Source: CAZXWK01 sp964644675 (GTDB lineage: Bacteria > Actinomycetota > Coriobacteriia > Anaerosomatales > JAAXUF01). Taken from it: 53,322 bases of DNA. Numbering within the stretch: the first letter of the stretch is position 1; every line of letters begins with the position of its first letter. Below are positions 23,958 through 31,977 of the stretch, piece after piece. Location: positions 1-53,322 of the forward strand of contig CAZXWK010000012.1 of assembly GCA_964644675.1 (NCBI GenBank), written 5' to 3'. The translations under genes were made by a program, and so were the position numbers. The notes under the pieces are model-generated. The model was not told where the DNA came from. It did not search any database and was given only the letters and a program-made list of their open reading frames with translations.

Positions 23958-24047
23958 GCTGCAGATAGCGACAGAACGCGCTTCAAGCACGACGAGGAAC
24001 CGCTCCGCGTGCGGACACGCGAGCACGGAGCGGAGGCCGACCGCCAG

Positions 24048-24069
24048 ATGTGTGATATCCGTCACACAT
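24048..24069. promoter_or_regulatory. Perfect CRP/FNR-type palindrome upstream of the GGDEF gene
   Basis: TGTGA (24051-24055), six bases, TCACA (24062-24066) match the CRP core consensus exactly, and the symmetry extends to eight-base arms (24048-24055 and 24062-24069). The site lies about 76 bases before the GGDEF gene start and 90 bases after the DUF4091 stop. A CRP/FNR-family activator or repressor site is the natural reading, but the binding protein is not in the window. Confidence 0.6.
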
Positions 24070-24144
24070 GGACTCGTTGGCCCGGGCTGAGGGCATGAAC
24101 AACCGCAACGGAAACCGAGCCGTGACCCCCGCTAGAGCGGATCG

Positions 24145-25851
24145 GTGAAGGACATGGAACGCACGCCGGACAACCCCGACCGTCGGGGAGCGTCGCAGAC
24201 GCCTCCCCCCGGCACCGGGGCCACACCTGAGGCTCGGGCCACTCTGGTCGACCAGCTCAACCGCCAGGCGCGGTCGATGCGCTACGTCGACTACGACCGC
24301 CAGCGCGGATTCGCCGAGTCGGCCTTCGAGGCCGCCTGCACCCGCGACGGGACCGGCAACGTGTACGCGTACGGCATGGCCGCGGCGCTCTCGATGCTGG
24401 CCGACCGTGCCTGCAACCTAGGCGACTGGGAGCAGTCTCGCCGTCTCGTCTCGCAGGCGCTTGGGCTGCTCGACGCCTCGAAACCCTCGATCGCCCTGGT
24501 TGACGCCCTCGAGGTCGACGCGTGGACCAGCTTCTACACGGGAGACTACGTCGACGCGCTCGACAAGATCGAGCGGGCGCTGACGGCAGCCGAGGCGCTC
24601 GGCGACCTTGCCTTGCAGGCCCGTGCGCTCGACCGTCTCGCGAACATCCACGCATCGGCGGCCCACCCCGACGTCGCGTTCGAAGCGCACGAGCGGGCTT
24701 TGGCGCTCCTCGAGCAGGTCGACGAGCCGCTGCTCGACGCGATCATCCACAACAACCTCGCGTACACGCTCACGGACATCGGCCGGTTGGACGAGGCGCT
24801 GGCGTCGGCCGAAGCGTCGCTCGCCTACTGCGAGACACATCACTGTCCCTACCTGCACACCGGCGTGCTCGACACGCTCGCATCGGTGCACACCGCCCGG
24901 GGCGAGCTCGATCTCGCGAGCGAGTTCTGCCGTCGGGGCATCGACCTGGCGCGGCGCTGCGCCTGCGATCCCGACCTCGCGAACAGCCTGTTGTCGCTCT
25001 CGCGAGCCGCGACGCTGCAGGGAGACTGGAAGGTCGCCCTGGACGCCGCTCGGCAGGCGCTCGCGGTCGCCGAGACGCGGGGCATGGGGGTCGAGGAGTA
25101 CCAGTGCCACGAGCTCATGTCGCAGATCTACGAACAGACCGGCGACTTGTCCGAGGCGCTCCATCACTATCGGCGCTTCCACCAACTGCAGCAGGCTCGC
25201 GTCAACGAGGAGGCCGCGAGCCGCCTCGCGGTCCTTCGCATCGAGCATCAGGTGCAGGCCGCGAGAAAGGACGCCGAGATACAGCGGCTCCGCGCGCTCG
25301 CGCTCGCGCAGGAGGTCGAGGAGCGGCGTATCGCCCAGGCCGAGGCCGAGGCGAAGGCCTCTCTGGACGCGCTCACCGGGCTGTTCAACCGCCAGCACGT
25401 GCCGGTCCTGGACCAGCGCCTGGCGGCGTCGATCGAGAGCGGCCACTCGGCGGCCGTCGCGCTCTTCGACATCGACCGCTTCAAGCAGCTCAACGACACG
25501 TTCGGTCACGTGGTCGGCGACCACGTCCTGCGTGCGGTCGCGGTGCAGCTCGCCCGAAGCGCGCGCCGGTCCGACGTGGTGTGCCGATACGGCGGTGACG
25601 AGTTCCTGGTGCTCTTCACGGACATGGACGTCGAGGAGGCCCGGCAGGCGATCGAGCGCGTGCGGGAGGCGGTCGAGGCCACCACGGTCGCACACGGAGG
25701 CGGGCGCGTCTCGGTGACACTGAGCGGCGGCCTGGCCGGCATCGGTCCGGGCGAGTCCGCGGATCTCGACACGCTCATCGAGCGCGCTGACGCGGCGCTC
25801 TACCGGGCGAAGCGGGGCGGTCGCAACCAGCTCGTGGTCAGCGAGGTCTAG
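24145..25851 (+). CDS. TPR-containing diguanylate cyclase
   Basis: A 568-residue cytoplasmic protein; GTG at 24145 or ATG at 24154, neither with a strong ribosome site. Residues 60-360 form tetratricopeptide-like helical repeats (ALDRLANIHASA, LAYTLTDIGRLDEALA, HHYRRFHQLQQARVNEE), a coiled coil follows (about 365-400), and the C-terminus is a GGDEF domain: LDALTGLFNRQ, LFDIDRFKQLNDTFGH, and RYGGDEF intact, with the inhibitory RxxD site (RRSD) five residues before it. So it should make c-di-GMP from GTP and be feedback-inhibited, with input via TPR protein contacts. It ends on CTAG shared with the convergent gene. Confidence 0.93.
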   Translation: MKDMERTPDNPDRRGASQTPPPGTGATPEARATLVDQLNRQARSMRYVDYDRQRGFAESAFEAACTRDGTGNVYAYGMAAALSMLADRACNLGDWEQSRRLVSQALGLLDASKPSIALVDALEVDAWTSFYTGDYVDALDKIERALTAAEALGDLALQARALDRLANIHASAAHPDVAFEAHERALALLEQVDEPLLDAIIHNNLAYTLTDIGRLDEALASAEASLAYCETHHCPYLHTGVLDTLASVHTARGELDLASEFCRRGIDLARRCACDPDLANSLLSLSRAATLQGDWKVALDAARQALAVAETRGMGVEEYQCHELMSQIYEQTGDLSEALHHYRRFHQLQQARVNEEAASRLAVLRIEHQVQAARKDAEIQRLRALALAQEVEERRIAQAEAEAKASLDALTGLFNRQHVPVLDQRLAASIESGHSAAVALFDIDRFKQLNDTFGHVVGDHVLRAVAVQLARSARRSDVVCRYGGDEFLVLFTDMDVEEARQAIERVREAVEATTVAHGGGRVSVTLSGGLAGIGPGESADLDTLIERADAALYRAKRGGRNQLVVSEV

Positions 25852-26609
25852 CCACCCTCGCGGGGTCGCCACTCGGCCCATGCCGGCACCGCGTCCCACG
25901 AGCGCGCGATGAGTTCGTGATTGCGCCGCGCATCCGGCTCGAGCTCCTCGAACCGCTCCCAGAACGCCGGCGAGTGATCGGGCACGCTCAGGTGCGCGAG
26001 CTCGTGCCGCACGACCGAGACCGCGAGCGCTCGCGGCAGAAAGACCAGCGCGCGGTTCAGGGTGACCGCACCGCTCGCCGAGCACCCGCCCCAGCGCGCT
26101 CTCTGCGCGCGCACGCTCGCCGACCCGGGCGCCAGGCCCGCGCGCGCGGCCTCGTCAGCGAGCATCGGCAGCAGCCGCTCGCGTGCCGCACGGTGCAGCC
26201 AGCGCTGCAGCGCGAGCAGCCGCGCGGCGCCGTCCCCGCCCCCGCGCAGCTCGATGGTGCCGTCACGCTCCCGAGCGGCGACGCGTGCCGAGCCCGTCTC
26301 CGTGCACTCGACTCGCCACGCCTCGCCGCTCATCGCGAAGACGACGCGGTGGGGGAGCAGATCGGCCGGATCGGCCTGCAGGGCAGTGCGCCTCGCCGAG
26401 AAGTGCGCGGTCGCCTCGGCGATCCAGGCGGCCCGGTCGCGCAGGACGGGTCCCGGGTCGAAGTCGGCGAGCTGCGGCGGCACGACCACCACGAGCCCCT
26501 CGGCGGGCGTGACCGTGAGCCGCACTCGCTTGGCGCGGGCGCTCACGCGCAGCACGTAGCCGGGGAGATCACCCCGGGCGGGAACGGTCGTGTCGTGGCT
26601 GGTGCCCAA
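25848..26609 (-). CDS. YgjP/SprT-type (DUF45) metal-dependent hydrolase
   Basis: TTG at 26609 after GGGGG gives up to 253 residues; a GTG near residue 19 is an alternative start. The family motifs are QRARWGGCSASGAVTLNRAL (about 167-186), VVRHELAHLSVPDHSPAFW with the HELAH zinc-binding motif (about 200-218). This is the M48-like DUF45 group of cytoplasmic metal-dependent hydrolases, of uncertain substrate (E. coli YgjP has been reported to act on nucleotides). Ends on a CTAG shared with the diguanylate cyclase gene. Family call is firm, role is not. Confidence 0.87.
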   Translation of the reverse strand: MGTSHDTTVPARGDLPGYVLRVSARAKRVRLTVTPAEGLVVVVPPQLADFDPGPVLRDRAAWIAEATAHFSARRTALQADPADLLPHRVVFAMSGEAWRVECTETGSARVAARERDGTIELRGGGDGAARLLALQRWLHRAARERLLPMLADEAARAGLAPGSASVRAQRARWGGCSASGAVTLNRALVFLPRALAVSVVRHELAHLSVPDHSPAFWERFEELEPDARRNHELIARSWDAVPAWAEWRPREGG

Positions 26610-26725
26610 AGCGAACCCCCTGTCCGCGCGATCGGCGATGCCGGCCTCCGTCGATGAAGCCTACCCGACAACGAGCAGGAACGGTGCGGCGGTCTCGGCG
26701 CGGGGGCGTCAGGTGCGCGCGGAGG

Positions 26726-27136
26726 CTACGGCACGATGCGGAAGAGCGCCCCGGCGAAGCCCAGGGCGGAGACGAGCGGGATGCGCACCGCCCGACCCGA
26801 ACCCTTGATCCCGATGCGCCACACGTTGAGCTGCACGTGCGGCAAGCGTCCCAAGGTGCCGAAGCGATGGTGCGCGGCGTGCGACCCCAGCTTGGCGGCC
26901 CATGCGCCGACAGGCATCTCGCCTCGGGAGGGATCTGCGCGGAAGACGAACGCAGCTGGATCTCGGTGGTGCCGGACGAAGGGAGAAGGGAGCCAGACCG
27001 CTTGGGAGCGGTGGGTGCGCAGGGTGTACCGCCATGCGCCGAAGATCGCCTCCCGACCACGCGTCGCTCGTGCACGAAACGCCGTCGGCCCGACTGAGCC
27101 AACTAGACCGTAGCCCCTCTTGGCGCGGTGGGTCAA
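26726..27136 (-). CDS. Hypothetical protein, possible small basic protein
   Basis: A 136-residue frame from ATG at 27136. The first 25 residues have poor codon bias, but the rest shows the G/C-rich third positions of its neighbours. It is Arg/His-rich with one weakly hydrophobic C-terminal stretch (RIPLVSALGFAGALFRIVP, about 118-136). No domain is recognised. It sits between the HD-GYP and DUF45 genes on the same strand. A later start would be equally plausible, and the frame may not be translated; overlapping plus-strand frames look less protein-like. Confidence 0.4.
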   Translation of the reverse strand: MTHRAKRGYGLVGSVGPTAFRARATRGREAIFGAWRYTLRTHRSQAVWLPSPFVRHHRDPAAFVFRADPSRGEMPVGAWAAKLGSHAAHHRFGTLGRLPHVQLNVWRIGIKGSGRAVRIPLVSALGFAGALFRIVP

Positions 27137-27190
27137 CCGTGCGACGGCGAAGCAGGCGCGTACCGCCCGGGTCCGGGGGCCGACGCTGGG

Positions 27191-28120
27191 CTAGACGCGA
27201 TCCACCGAGCGCTGCACGACGCGCCGGAACGCGTCCACGACCTCCGGATCGAACTGCTTGCCCGAGCAGCGCTGCACTTCTTCGAGCGCGTCGGCCGTCG
27301 TCTTGCCGGCACGGTACGGACGGTCGCTGATCATCGAGTCGTACGCATCGGCGACCGCGAGGATGCGTGCTCCGAGCGGGATGGCCTCGCCGGCCAGCCC
27401 GTGGTATCCGCTGCCGTCGAAGTTCTCGTGGTGCGACTCGACGAGCGGGACCACGTCGCTCAGGAGCCCGCCCACCGGGGAGAGGAGCTGGCTGCCGGCA
27501 CGAGCGTGAGTCTTGATGTGGGCCCACTCGTCGTCGTTGAGCGCCGAGGCCTTCCTGAGCACGTCGAGGCTGACGTCGATCTTGCCGATGTCGTGGAGAA
27601 GACCGCCCACGCGGACGTTCTCGAGATCTTCATCGGACAGGCCCATCTCGACGCCGATGCTGACCGCCATCTCGCTCACCCGGACCGAGTGGTTCCCGGT
27701 GTACTGGTCGACGGCGTCGATGAACTTCGCAAGGATCTCGAGGACCCCTTCGTAGGCTCGCTTGAGATCGGTGGTCGTCGACGCCTTCACGTCGTACAGC
27801 GTGCCGACGACGTACGCGGTGACCACGGTGAACCCCGCCCACAGGAGGATGTTGACCATCGGGCTCTCAACGGTGGAGGGGGCGAAGATGCCGGGGTTCA
27901 TCGCGGCGTAGAGGCCCACCATCAGAACCGCGGCGACCGCGACGAGCATCCCCTGCCGCTTGCCCAGGAAGTAGGCGGCCACGAGCACCGGGATGTAGAA
28001 GAAGTTCAGGAAGGCCAGCTTGTTCGCCGCGACCAGGATGGCGAACGCCGTCGCCATGACGAGTACGAAGACGATGACCAGCTCGAAGTGTTTGACCACG
28101 AAGGCCTTGGTCTGTTCCAC
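27191..28120 (-). CDS. Membrane HD-GYP domain protein (c-di-GMP phosphodiesterase-like)
   Basis: GTG at 28120 follows GGGGGA; TTG at 28147 is an alternative. The 309-residue product has three to four N-terminal membrane helices (about 11-105), then an HD-GYP domain: HSVRVSEMAV, GGLLHDIGKIDV (HD metal ligands), HIKTHARAGSQLL, VESHHENFDGSGYHG and AVADAYDSMISDRPYR. The GYP tripeptide is GYH here, a substitution at the residue that names the family; the HD metal ligands are intact, so phosphodiesterase activity remains likely but not certain. Together with the GGDEF protein at 24145 it could adjust local c-di-GMP. A 7-bp hairpin (28151-28171) lies just upstream. Confidence 0.88.
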   Translation of the reverse strand: MEQTKAFVVKHFELVIVFVLVMATAFAILVAANKLAFLNFFYIPVLVAAYFLGKRQGMLVAVAAVLMVGLYAAMNPGIFAPSTVESPMVNILLWAGFTVVTAYVVGTLYDVKASTTTDLKRAYEGVLEILAKFIDAVDQYTGNHSVRVSEMAVSIGVEMGLSDEDLENVRVGGLLHDIGKIDVSLDVLRKASALNDDEWAHIKTHARAGSQLLSPVGGLLSDVVPLVESHHENFDGSGYHGLAGEAIPLGARILAVADAYDSMISDRPYRAGKTTADALEEVQRCSGKQFDPEVVDAFRRVVQRSVDRV

Positions 28121-28150
28121 GCGTCCCCCACTGACGCCGACATTCAAAGG

Positions 28151-28171
28151 GGCGCGCTCTCCCCGCGCGCC
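28151..28171 (-). terminator. GC hairpin between the ZIP and HD-GYP genes
   Basis: GGCGCGC (28151-28157) and GCGCGCC (28165-28171) pair over a seven-base loop. On the minus strand it lies 80 bases after the ZIP transporter stop and 31 bases before the HD-GYP start, so it may terminate or attenuate read-through. Confidence 0.4.
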
Positions 28172-28250
28172 TCTGTTTCACTTCTCGGCAAGTACAGGCA
28201 CCGACATTACCCTAAGGTTTCGCCGAGGGCGAAGAACGCGATACGCGGGC

Positions 28251-29060
28251 CTAGCTGCCAAGCGCGATGTCGAGCACCGTCATGAGCGTGAAACCGATGA
28301 TCGCGGCGAGGACCGCCGAGTCCGCGTGGCCGCAGCGCTGGCACTCGGGAACGAGCTCCTCGATCACGATGAAGACCATCGCGCCGGCAGCGAATGCGAG
28401 GCCGTACGGGAGCAGCGCGAGCGACAGGCCGATGGCGGCGGCCCCCAGCACCGCGGCGATCGGCTCGACCGAGCCGGTCATCGCGCCCAGATAGACGGCA
28501 CGGCCGCGCGAGGCCCCTTCTCGGCGAAGGAGTGCCGAGACGGCCAGGCCCTCGGGGAGGTTCTGGATGCCCAGGCCCAGCGCGAGCGCGAACGTCGCGC
28601 CGATCGAGGTGCCGGGCGCGCCGCTCGCAGCCGCGCCGGCCGCCACGCCCAGCGCGAGGCCCTCCGGGATGTGGTGGAGCGTGATCGCGAGCACGAGCAG
28701 CGTGCTGCGGGTCCAGGTGGTGCGCACGCCCTCGGGCGCCAGCGCGCTGCCCGGCAGGATCAGGTGCGCGTGCGGCATCACCTTGTCGAGCGCCCAAAGG
28801 CCGATGCCGCCCACGGCGAAGCCGAGAGCCGGCGGTAGCCACGCCAGGCCACCGTTCTCACGCGCGATCTGCACCGAGGGCACCAGCAGCGACCAGAAGC
28901 TCGCCGCGAGCATGACCCCCGCCGAGAACCCCAGCAGCACGTCCATCATCCGCTGGGACGGGTTGCGGCGCAGCAGGATCAGCGCGGCGCCGAGCGCCGT
29001 CATCCCGAAGGTGAAGAGCCCGGCGAGGAATGCGAGCAGCAGTGGGTTGAGGCTTTGCAT
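28251..29060 (-). CDS. ZIP family divalent metal transporter
   Basis: A 269-residue membrane protein with eight predicted helices. The paired metal-site helices are present: ITLHHIPEGLALG in helix IV (about 125-137) and LGIQNLPEGLAVS in helix V (about 160-172), diagnostic of ZIP transporters, which import zinc, iron or manganese. A His-containing loop (MPHAHLI, about 95-101) between helices III and IV is also typical. ATG at 29060 has little ribosome-site support. It is 73 bases after the GH30-like gene on the same strand. Which metal is moved cannot be told; iron would suit the many cytochromes nearby (inference). Confidence 0.9.
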   Translation of the reverse strand: MQSLNPLLLAFLAGLFTFGMTALGAALILLRRNPSQRMMDVLLGFSAGVMLAASFWSLLVPSVQIARENGGLAWLPPALGFAVGGIGLWALDKVMPHAHLILPGSALAPEGVRTTWTRSTLLVLAITLHHIPEGLALGVAAGAAASGAPGTSIGATFALALGLGIQNLPEGLAVSALLRREGASRGRAVYLGAMTGSVEPIAAVLGAAAIGLSLALLPYGLAFAAGAMVFIVIEELVPECQRCGHADSAVLAAIIGFTLMTVLDIALGS

Positions 29061-29133
29061 ACCGCATGGTGTACCACAAACAGCGTCCGCACCGAGCCAC
29101 CCGTGGCGGGCGATCGCATCACGCCGACGACGG

Positions 29134-30840
29134 CTACCGGAGCGCGGGCGCCGTCGCCTCCGCTCCGCCCGGAGCCTGCCGAGCCGCCGGACGCACCCGC
29201 TCGAGCCTCCACCGCGCGCACGCCGCCCCGGCAGCCGTCTGCACGATCGCCCCGTCGCCCCGCCGCGCGACCGTCAGCCCGCTGCCGCGGTTGCGGAGCA
29301 CCACCGTCCCGTCGCCCGCCTCGGCGACATCGAACCGGCTCCGCCGTTTGGCCAGCTCCACGCGTCCAGCCGGGCACCGCCGCAGCCGCGCGCCCTCGCG
29401 GCGCGATGCGAACACGACTCCGAGTTCGCGCCCCGACGTCTCGTCTACGAGCCGCACGCTCCCGTCGCCGCACGCCTCCGCGCGCCACGACTCGGCCCCC
29501 CAGACATCTCCCAGCGCACGGCCGCGCTCGTCCAGCAGCCTCCACGACCCGCTGCCGAGAAACCCGCCCGGGTCTTCTCGGCAGGTGCCACGCAGGGTGA
29601 CGGCGACGGCGCCCCGGGCCGGGACCTCGGGTCGAAGCAGCGCGAGATCGCGCTCGTCCACTGCGAAGGCGCCCGGGTCGAGTTCGACGCGCTCGGGCTC
29701 GTCGCCACCGACCACGACCACCACGAGCACGCCCTCGCCGAGCGCCGCGATCGACCGCGGGTCGTCGGTACCCGCCAGGCGCATGCCGGGGCGGATCGAG
29801 CGACTGAACCGCGCGAACGTCTCGAACGCGGGGTTCTCGGCGATGATGGCCCCGCGAGCGCCGGAGCGCAGCAGCCCCCAGTCGTCGGGCGAGACCGCCT
29901 GCCAGAGGACCCACGCGCTCGGGGCAAGCTCGCGCAGGTCGCGCACGATTTCGAGGGCCAGCGCGCGGCCGCTCGCGTCGCCGGCGCCGTACTCCGAGAC
30001 CCACAGCCCGACCCCCGCGGCGTACGCCCGAGCCCGCAGTGCCGAGCGGTGCTCACCCGCGTAAGAGTGCGTGTTGAGCCGGCCGATCCGGGGGCGAGCC
30101 GCACTGCCGAGCGCGTCCCACACTGAGACGGCCTCGTCGATGCTCCAAGTCTCGGGCGCGGCAAGCAGCCGATCGCCGAGCGCCCTCGGCGCCAGCGAGT
30201 CCGCGGCGGCGAGCAGCCGGCGCATGCCCGCGTGCGTGAAGGCGCAGCCCTCCTGCCGCCCGCCCTCCTCCCACCACGGGGAGACGGGCTCGTTGAACGG
30301 CGAGACGCTCGCGACGCGCACGCCGCAATCGCGCTCCACGAAGCCGGCGACGTCGAAGAGGTAGCGCAGGTAGTCGAGTTCGAAACCGCGGGCGAGGTTG
30401 GGTGCCGCGTCGTCGTGGACCTCCGAACGACCCGTCACGGTGCCGCTGCGTGTCGCCCACCACGGCGGCGAGTTGCCGAATACCTCGACGACCAGCTCGC
30501 GGCCCTCGTCCGCCGCGATGCGCGCGGCGTCACGCAGCACCGCCCGCTGGCCGGGATCGGCGGTGGGGTCGAGCGGGGCCTCTCGGCGGGGGCGGTAGCC
30601 CTCCATCCGAGCGCGCCGCATCATCGAGTCCGGGTGCTCGGGGTCCTCTCCGCCACCGGCGTTGAAGCGCACGACGGTCAGACCGAGGCCTCCGTCCTCG
30701 AGCGAGAACAGGCGACGCAGCGCGGGCTCGCGTTGCTCGGCGGGCAGGCGACCCAAGTCGTCGGCCCACCAGGCGAGCGAAGTGCCCCAACCCTCGAAGG
30801 CCGTCGAGACGGCGTACGGGTCGATCCGGATGCGGCGCAC
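29134..30840 (-). CDS. GH30-like glycosidase with C-terminal beta-trefoil-like region
   Basis: GTG at 30840, GGAAGGGG upstream, gives 568 residues. AFEGWGTSLAWWADDLG (about 14-30) is the N-terminal signature of GH30-type beta-glycanases; VASVSPFNEPVSPWW carries the acid/base Glu (NEP, about 184), and LWVSEYGAGD the nucleophile Glu (about 283). After the barrel and its beta side-domain, residues about 440-550 repeat GRxLGxxW-like units suggesting a ricin-type trefoil. No signal peptide is seen, so it is predicted cytoplasmic, odd for this family. It lies 36 bases after the last cytochrome gene on the same strand and may be read through from that operon. Confidence 0.82.
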   Translation of the reverse strand: MRRIRIDPYAVSTAFEGWGTSLAWWADDLGRLPAEQREPALRRLFSLEDGGLGLTVVRFNAGGGEDPEHPDSMMRRARMEGYRPRREAPLDPTADPGQRAVLRDAARIAADEGRELVVEVFGNSPPWWATRSGTVTGRSEVHDDAAPNLARGFELDYLRYLFDVAGFVERDCGVRVASVSPFNEPVSPWWEEGGRQEGCAFTHAGMRRLLAAADSLAPRALGDRLLAAPETWSIDEAVSVWDALGSAARPRIGRLNTHSYAGEHRSALRARAYAAGVGLWVSEYGAGDASGRALALEIVRDLRELAPSAWVLWQAVSPDDWGLLRSGARGAIIAENPAFETFARFSRSIRPGMRLAGTDDPRSIAALGEGVLVVVVVGGDEPERVELDPGAFAVDERDLALLRPEVPARGAVAVTLRGTCREDPGGFLGSGSWRLLDERGRALGDVWGAESWRAEACGDGSVRLVDETSGRELGVVFASRREGARLRRCPAGRVELAKRRSRFDVAEAGDGTVVLRNRGSGLTVARRGDGAIVQTAAGAACARWRLERVRPAARQAPGGAEATAPALR

Positions 30841-30876
30841 GGGCGGCCCCTTCCGCGGACGGAGGCGTCGGCGCGG

Positions 30877-31977
30877 CTATGGCGTGGCGCTCTGCTCGGC
30901 AGGGCGTGCCTCAGCGGGGGCCCGGCTCACGTGGCACTTCACGCAGAAGACCGGCGAGTGGCAGTCGAGGCAGTGCGCGGCGCCCTTGTCGCGGACGACG
31001 AGGAAGTGCTGCTTGAGCCACGTCCCCTGTGCGGGGTCGTAGCCCTGATGGTGGCACATCGTGCACGAGTCCGGCCGGCTTCCGTGACACTTCCCGCAGA
31101 CCGCGCGGTTGGCCGTGGCGGCGGCCGCGTGCCCGTTCTCGCCGCGCTCCCACCCCTGCGGGTGCGGCATCTTCACGCCGTGGCAGCCGGTGCAGAAGGC
31201 GTCCGTGTGGCACATCTCGCACTGTTTGGGGTCCTTGAGCGCGGTCTTGCCATGGTCCTTCTTCCACGGCTCGACGGCGTGGGACTCCGGCAGCAACTTG
31301 TAGTCCTTGGGGTGGCAGACACCGCACTCCGCCGAGGCCTCGGGATACGCCTCCGTGCCGTGGCAGGTGAAGCACTGCGACATGAACGTGATCGCCTTGC
31401 CGCGCGTCGCCACCGGGTGCGCCGTGCGCACGTGGCACGACACGCACGAACCGTTGCGCTTGGCGTGCTCGGGATGGTCGATGAGGATGCGGAAGCCCGA
31501 GGTCGCCTTGCGGTTCACGTCGTGGCACTGGAGGCAGATCTCGTCCTTGATCGGCTCGGTGCCCGCGACGCGGCTGTCGACCGGATCGTCGTAGCCTCCC
31601 GCCGCGTGCGCTGCGACGTCTCTGGACAGCAGCGCGACGCGCCCCGCGAGACGCTGCGGGAGCTGGTACCAGGCCGTCGGCGGCTGGTGGCACTTCACGC
31701 ACGAGACCTCGACGTGCGACGACTTGGCCCAGCTGTCGTGGCGGGCACGCATCTCGTGACAGGTCGTGCAGGTCTTGGGCGACGCCGTGACCACGTCGAA
31801 CGCGATCAGCAGGAGCAAGACGCCGAGAACCACGCCGACCGCGATCCAGATCTTGCGGCGCAGGCCGGGCCGCGACGGGCCGGCGCCATCGCCGGCGGCG
31901 GGCGTCTCGGACGGCTCGGCGGCGGGCCCGGTCGGCTCCTCGGGCTCGAGGCCCTCGATGCGCTCGTCCTCGGCCAT
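30877..31977 (-). CDS. Membrane-anchored dodecahaem cytochrome c
   Basis: ATG at 31977 directly follows the upstream TAG. The 366 residues comprise an acidic cytoplasmic tail (1-38), a membrane anchor (about 43-60) and an extracytoplasmic domain with twelve CXXCH motifs, at residues 70, 93, 148, 178, 202, 218, 253, 262, 294, 305, 336 and 345. Distal His ligands are plentiful (HVEV, HPEH, HAVE, DHGK, HPQG). The N-terminal pair of motifs resembles NapC/NirT anchors, suggesting electron entry from the membrane. Last cytochrome of the operon. It could be the exit end of the conduit, but no substrate-reducing site (e.g. CXXCK) is seen. Confidence 0.93.
   Translation of the reverse strand: MAEDERIEGLEPEEPTGPAAEPSETPAAGDGAGPSRPGLRRKIWIAVGVVLGVLLLLIAFDVVTASPKTCTTCHEMRARHDSWAKSSHVEVSCVKCHQPPTAWYQLPQRLAGRVALLSRDVAAHAAGGYDDPVDSRVAGTEPIKDEICLQCHDVNRKATSGFRILIDHPEHAKRNGSCVSCHVRTAHPVATRGKAITFMSQCFTCHGTEAYPEASAECGVCHPKDYKLLPESHAVEPWKKDHGKTALKDPKQCEMCHTDAFCTGCHGVKMPHPQGWERGENGHAAAATANRAVCGKCHGSRPDSCTMCHHQGYDPAQGTWLKQHFLVVRDKGAAHCLDCHSPVFCVKCHVSRAPAEARPAEQSATP

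Noticed and set aside
26654..27113. Two plus-strand frames opposite the 26726 hypothetical gene
   Set aside because: Neither has a ribosome site and both are Arg/Pro-rich without hydrophobic cores. The minus-strand frame has better codon bias, though it too is uncertain.
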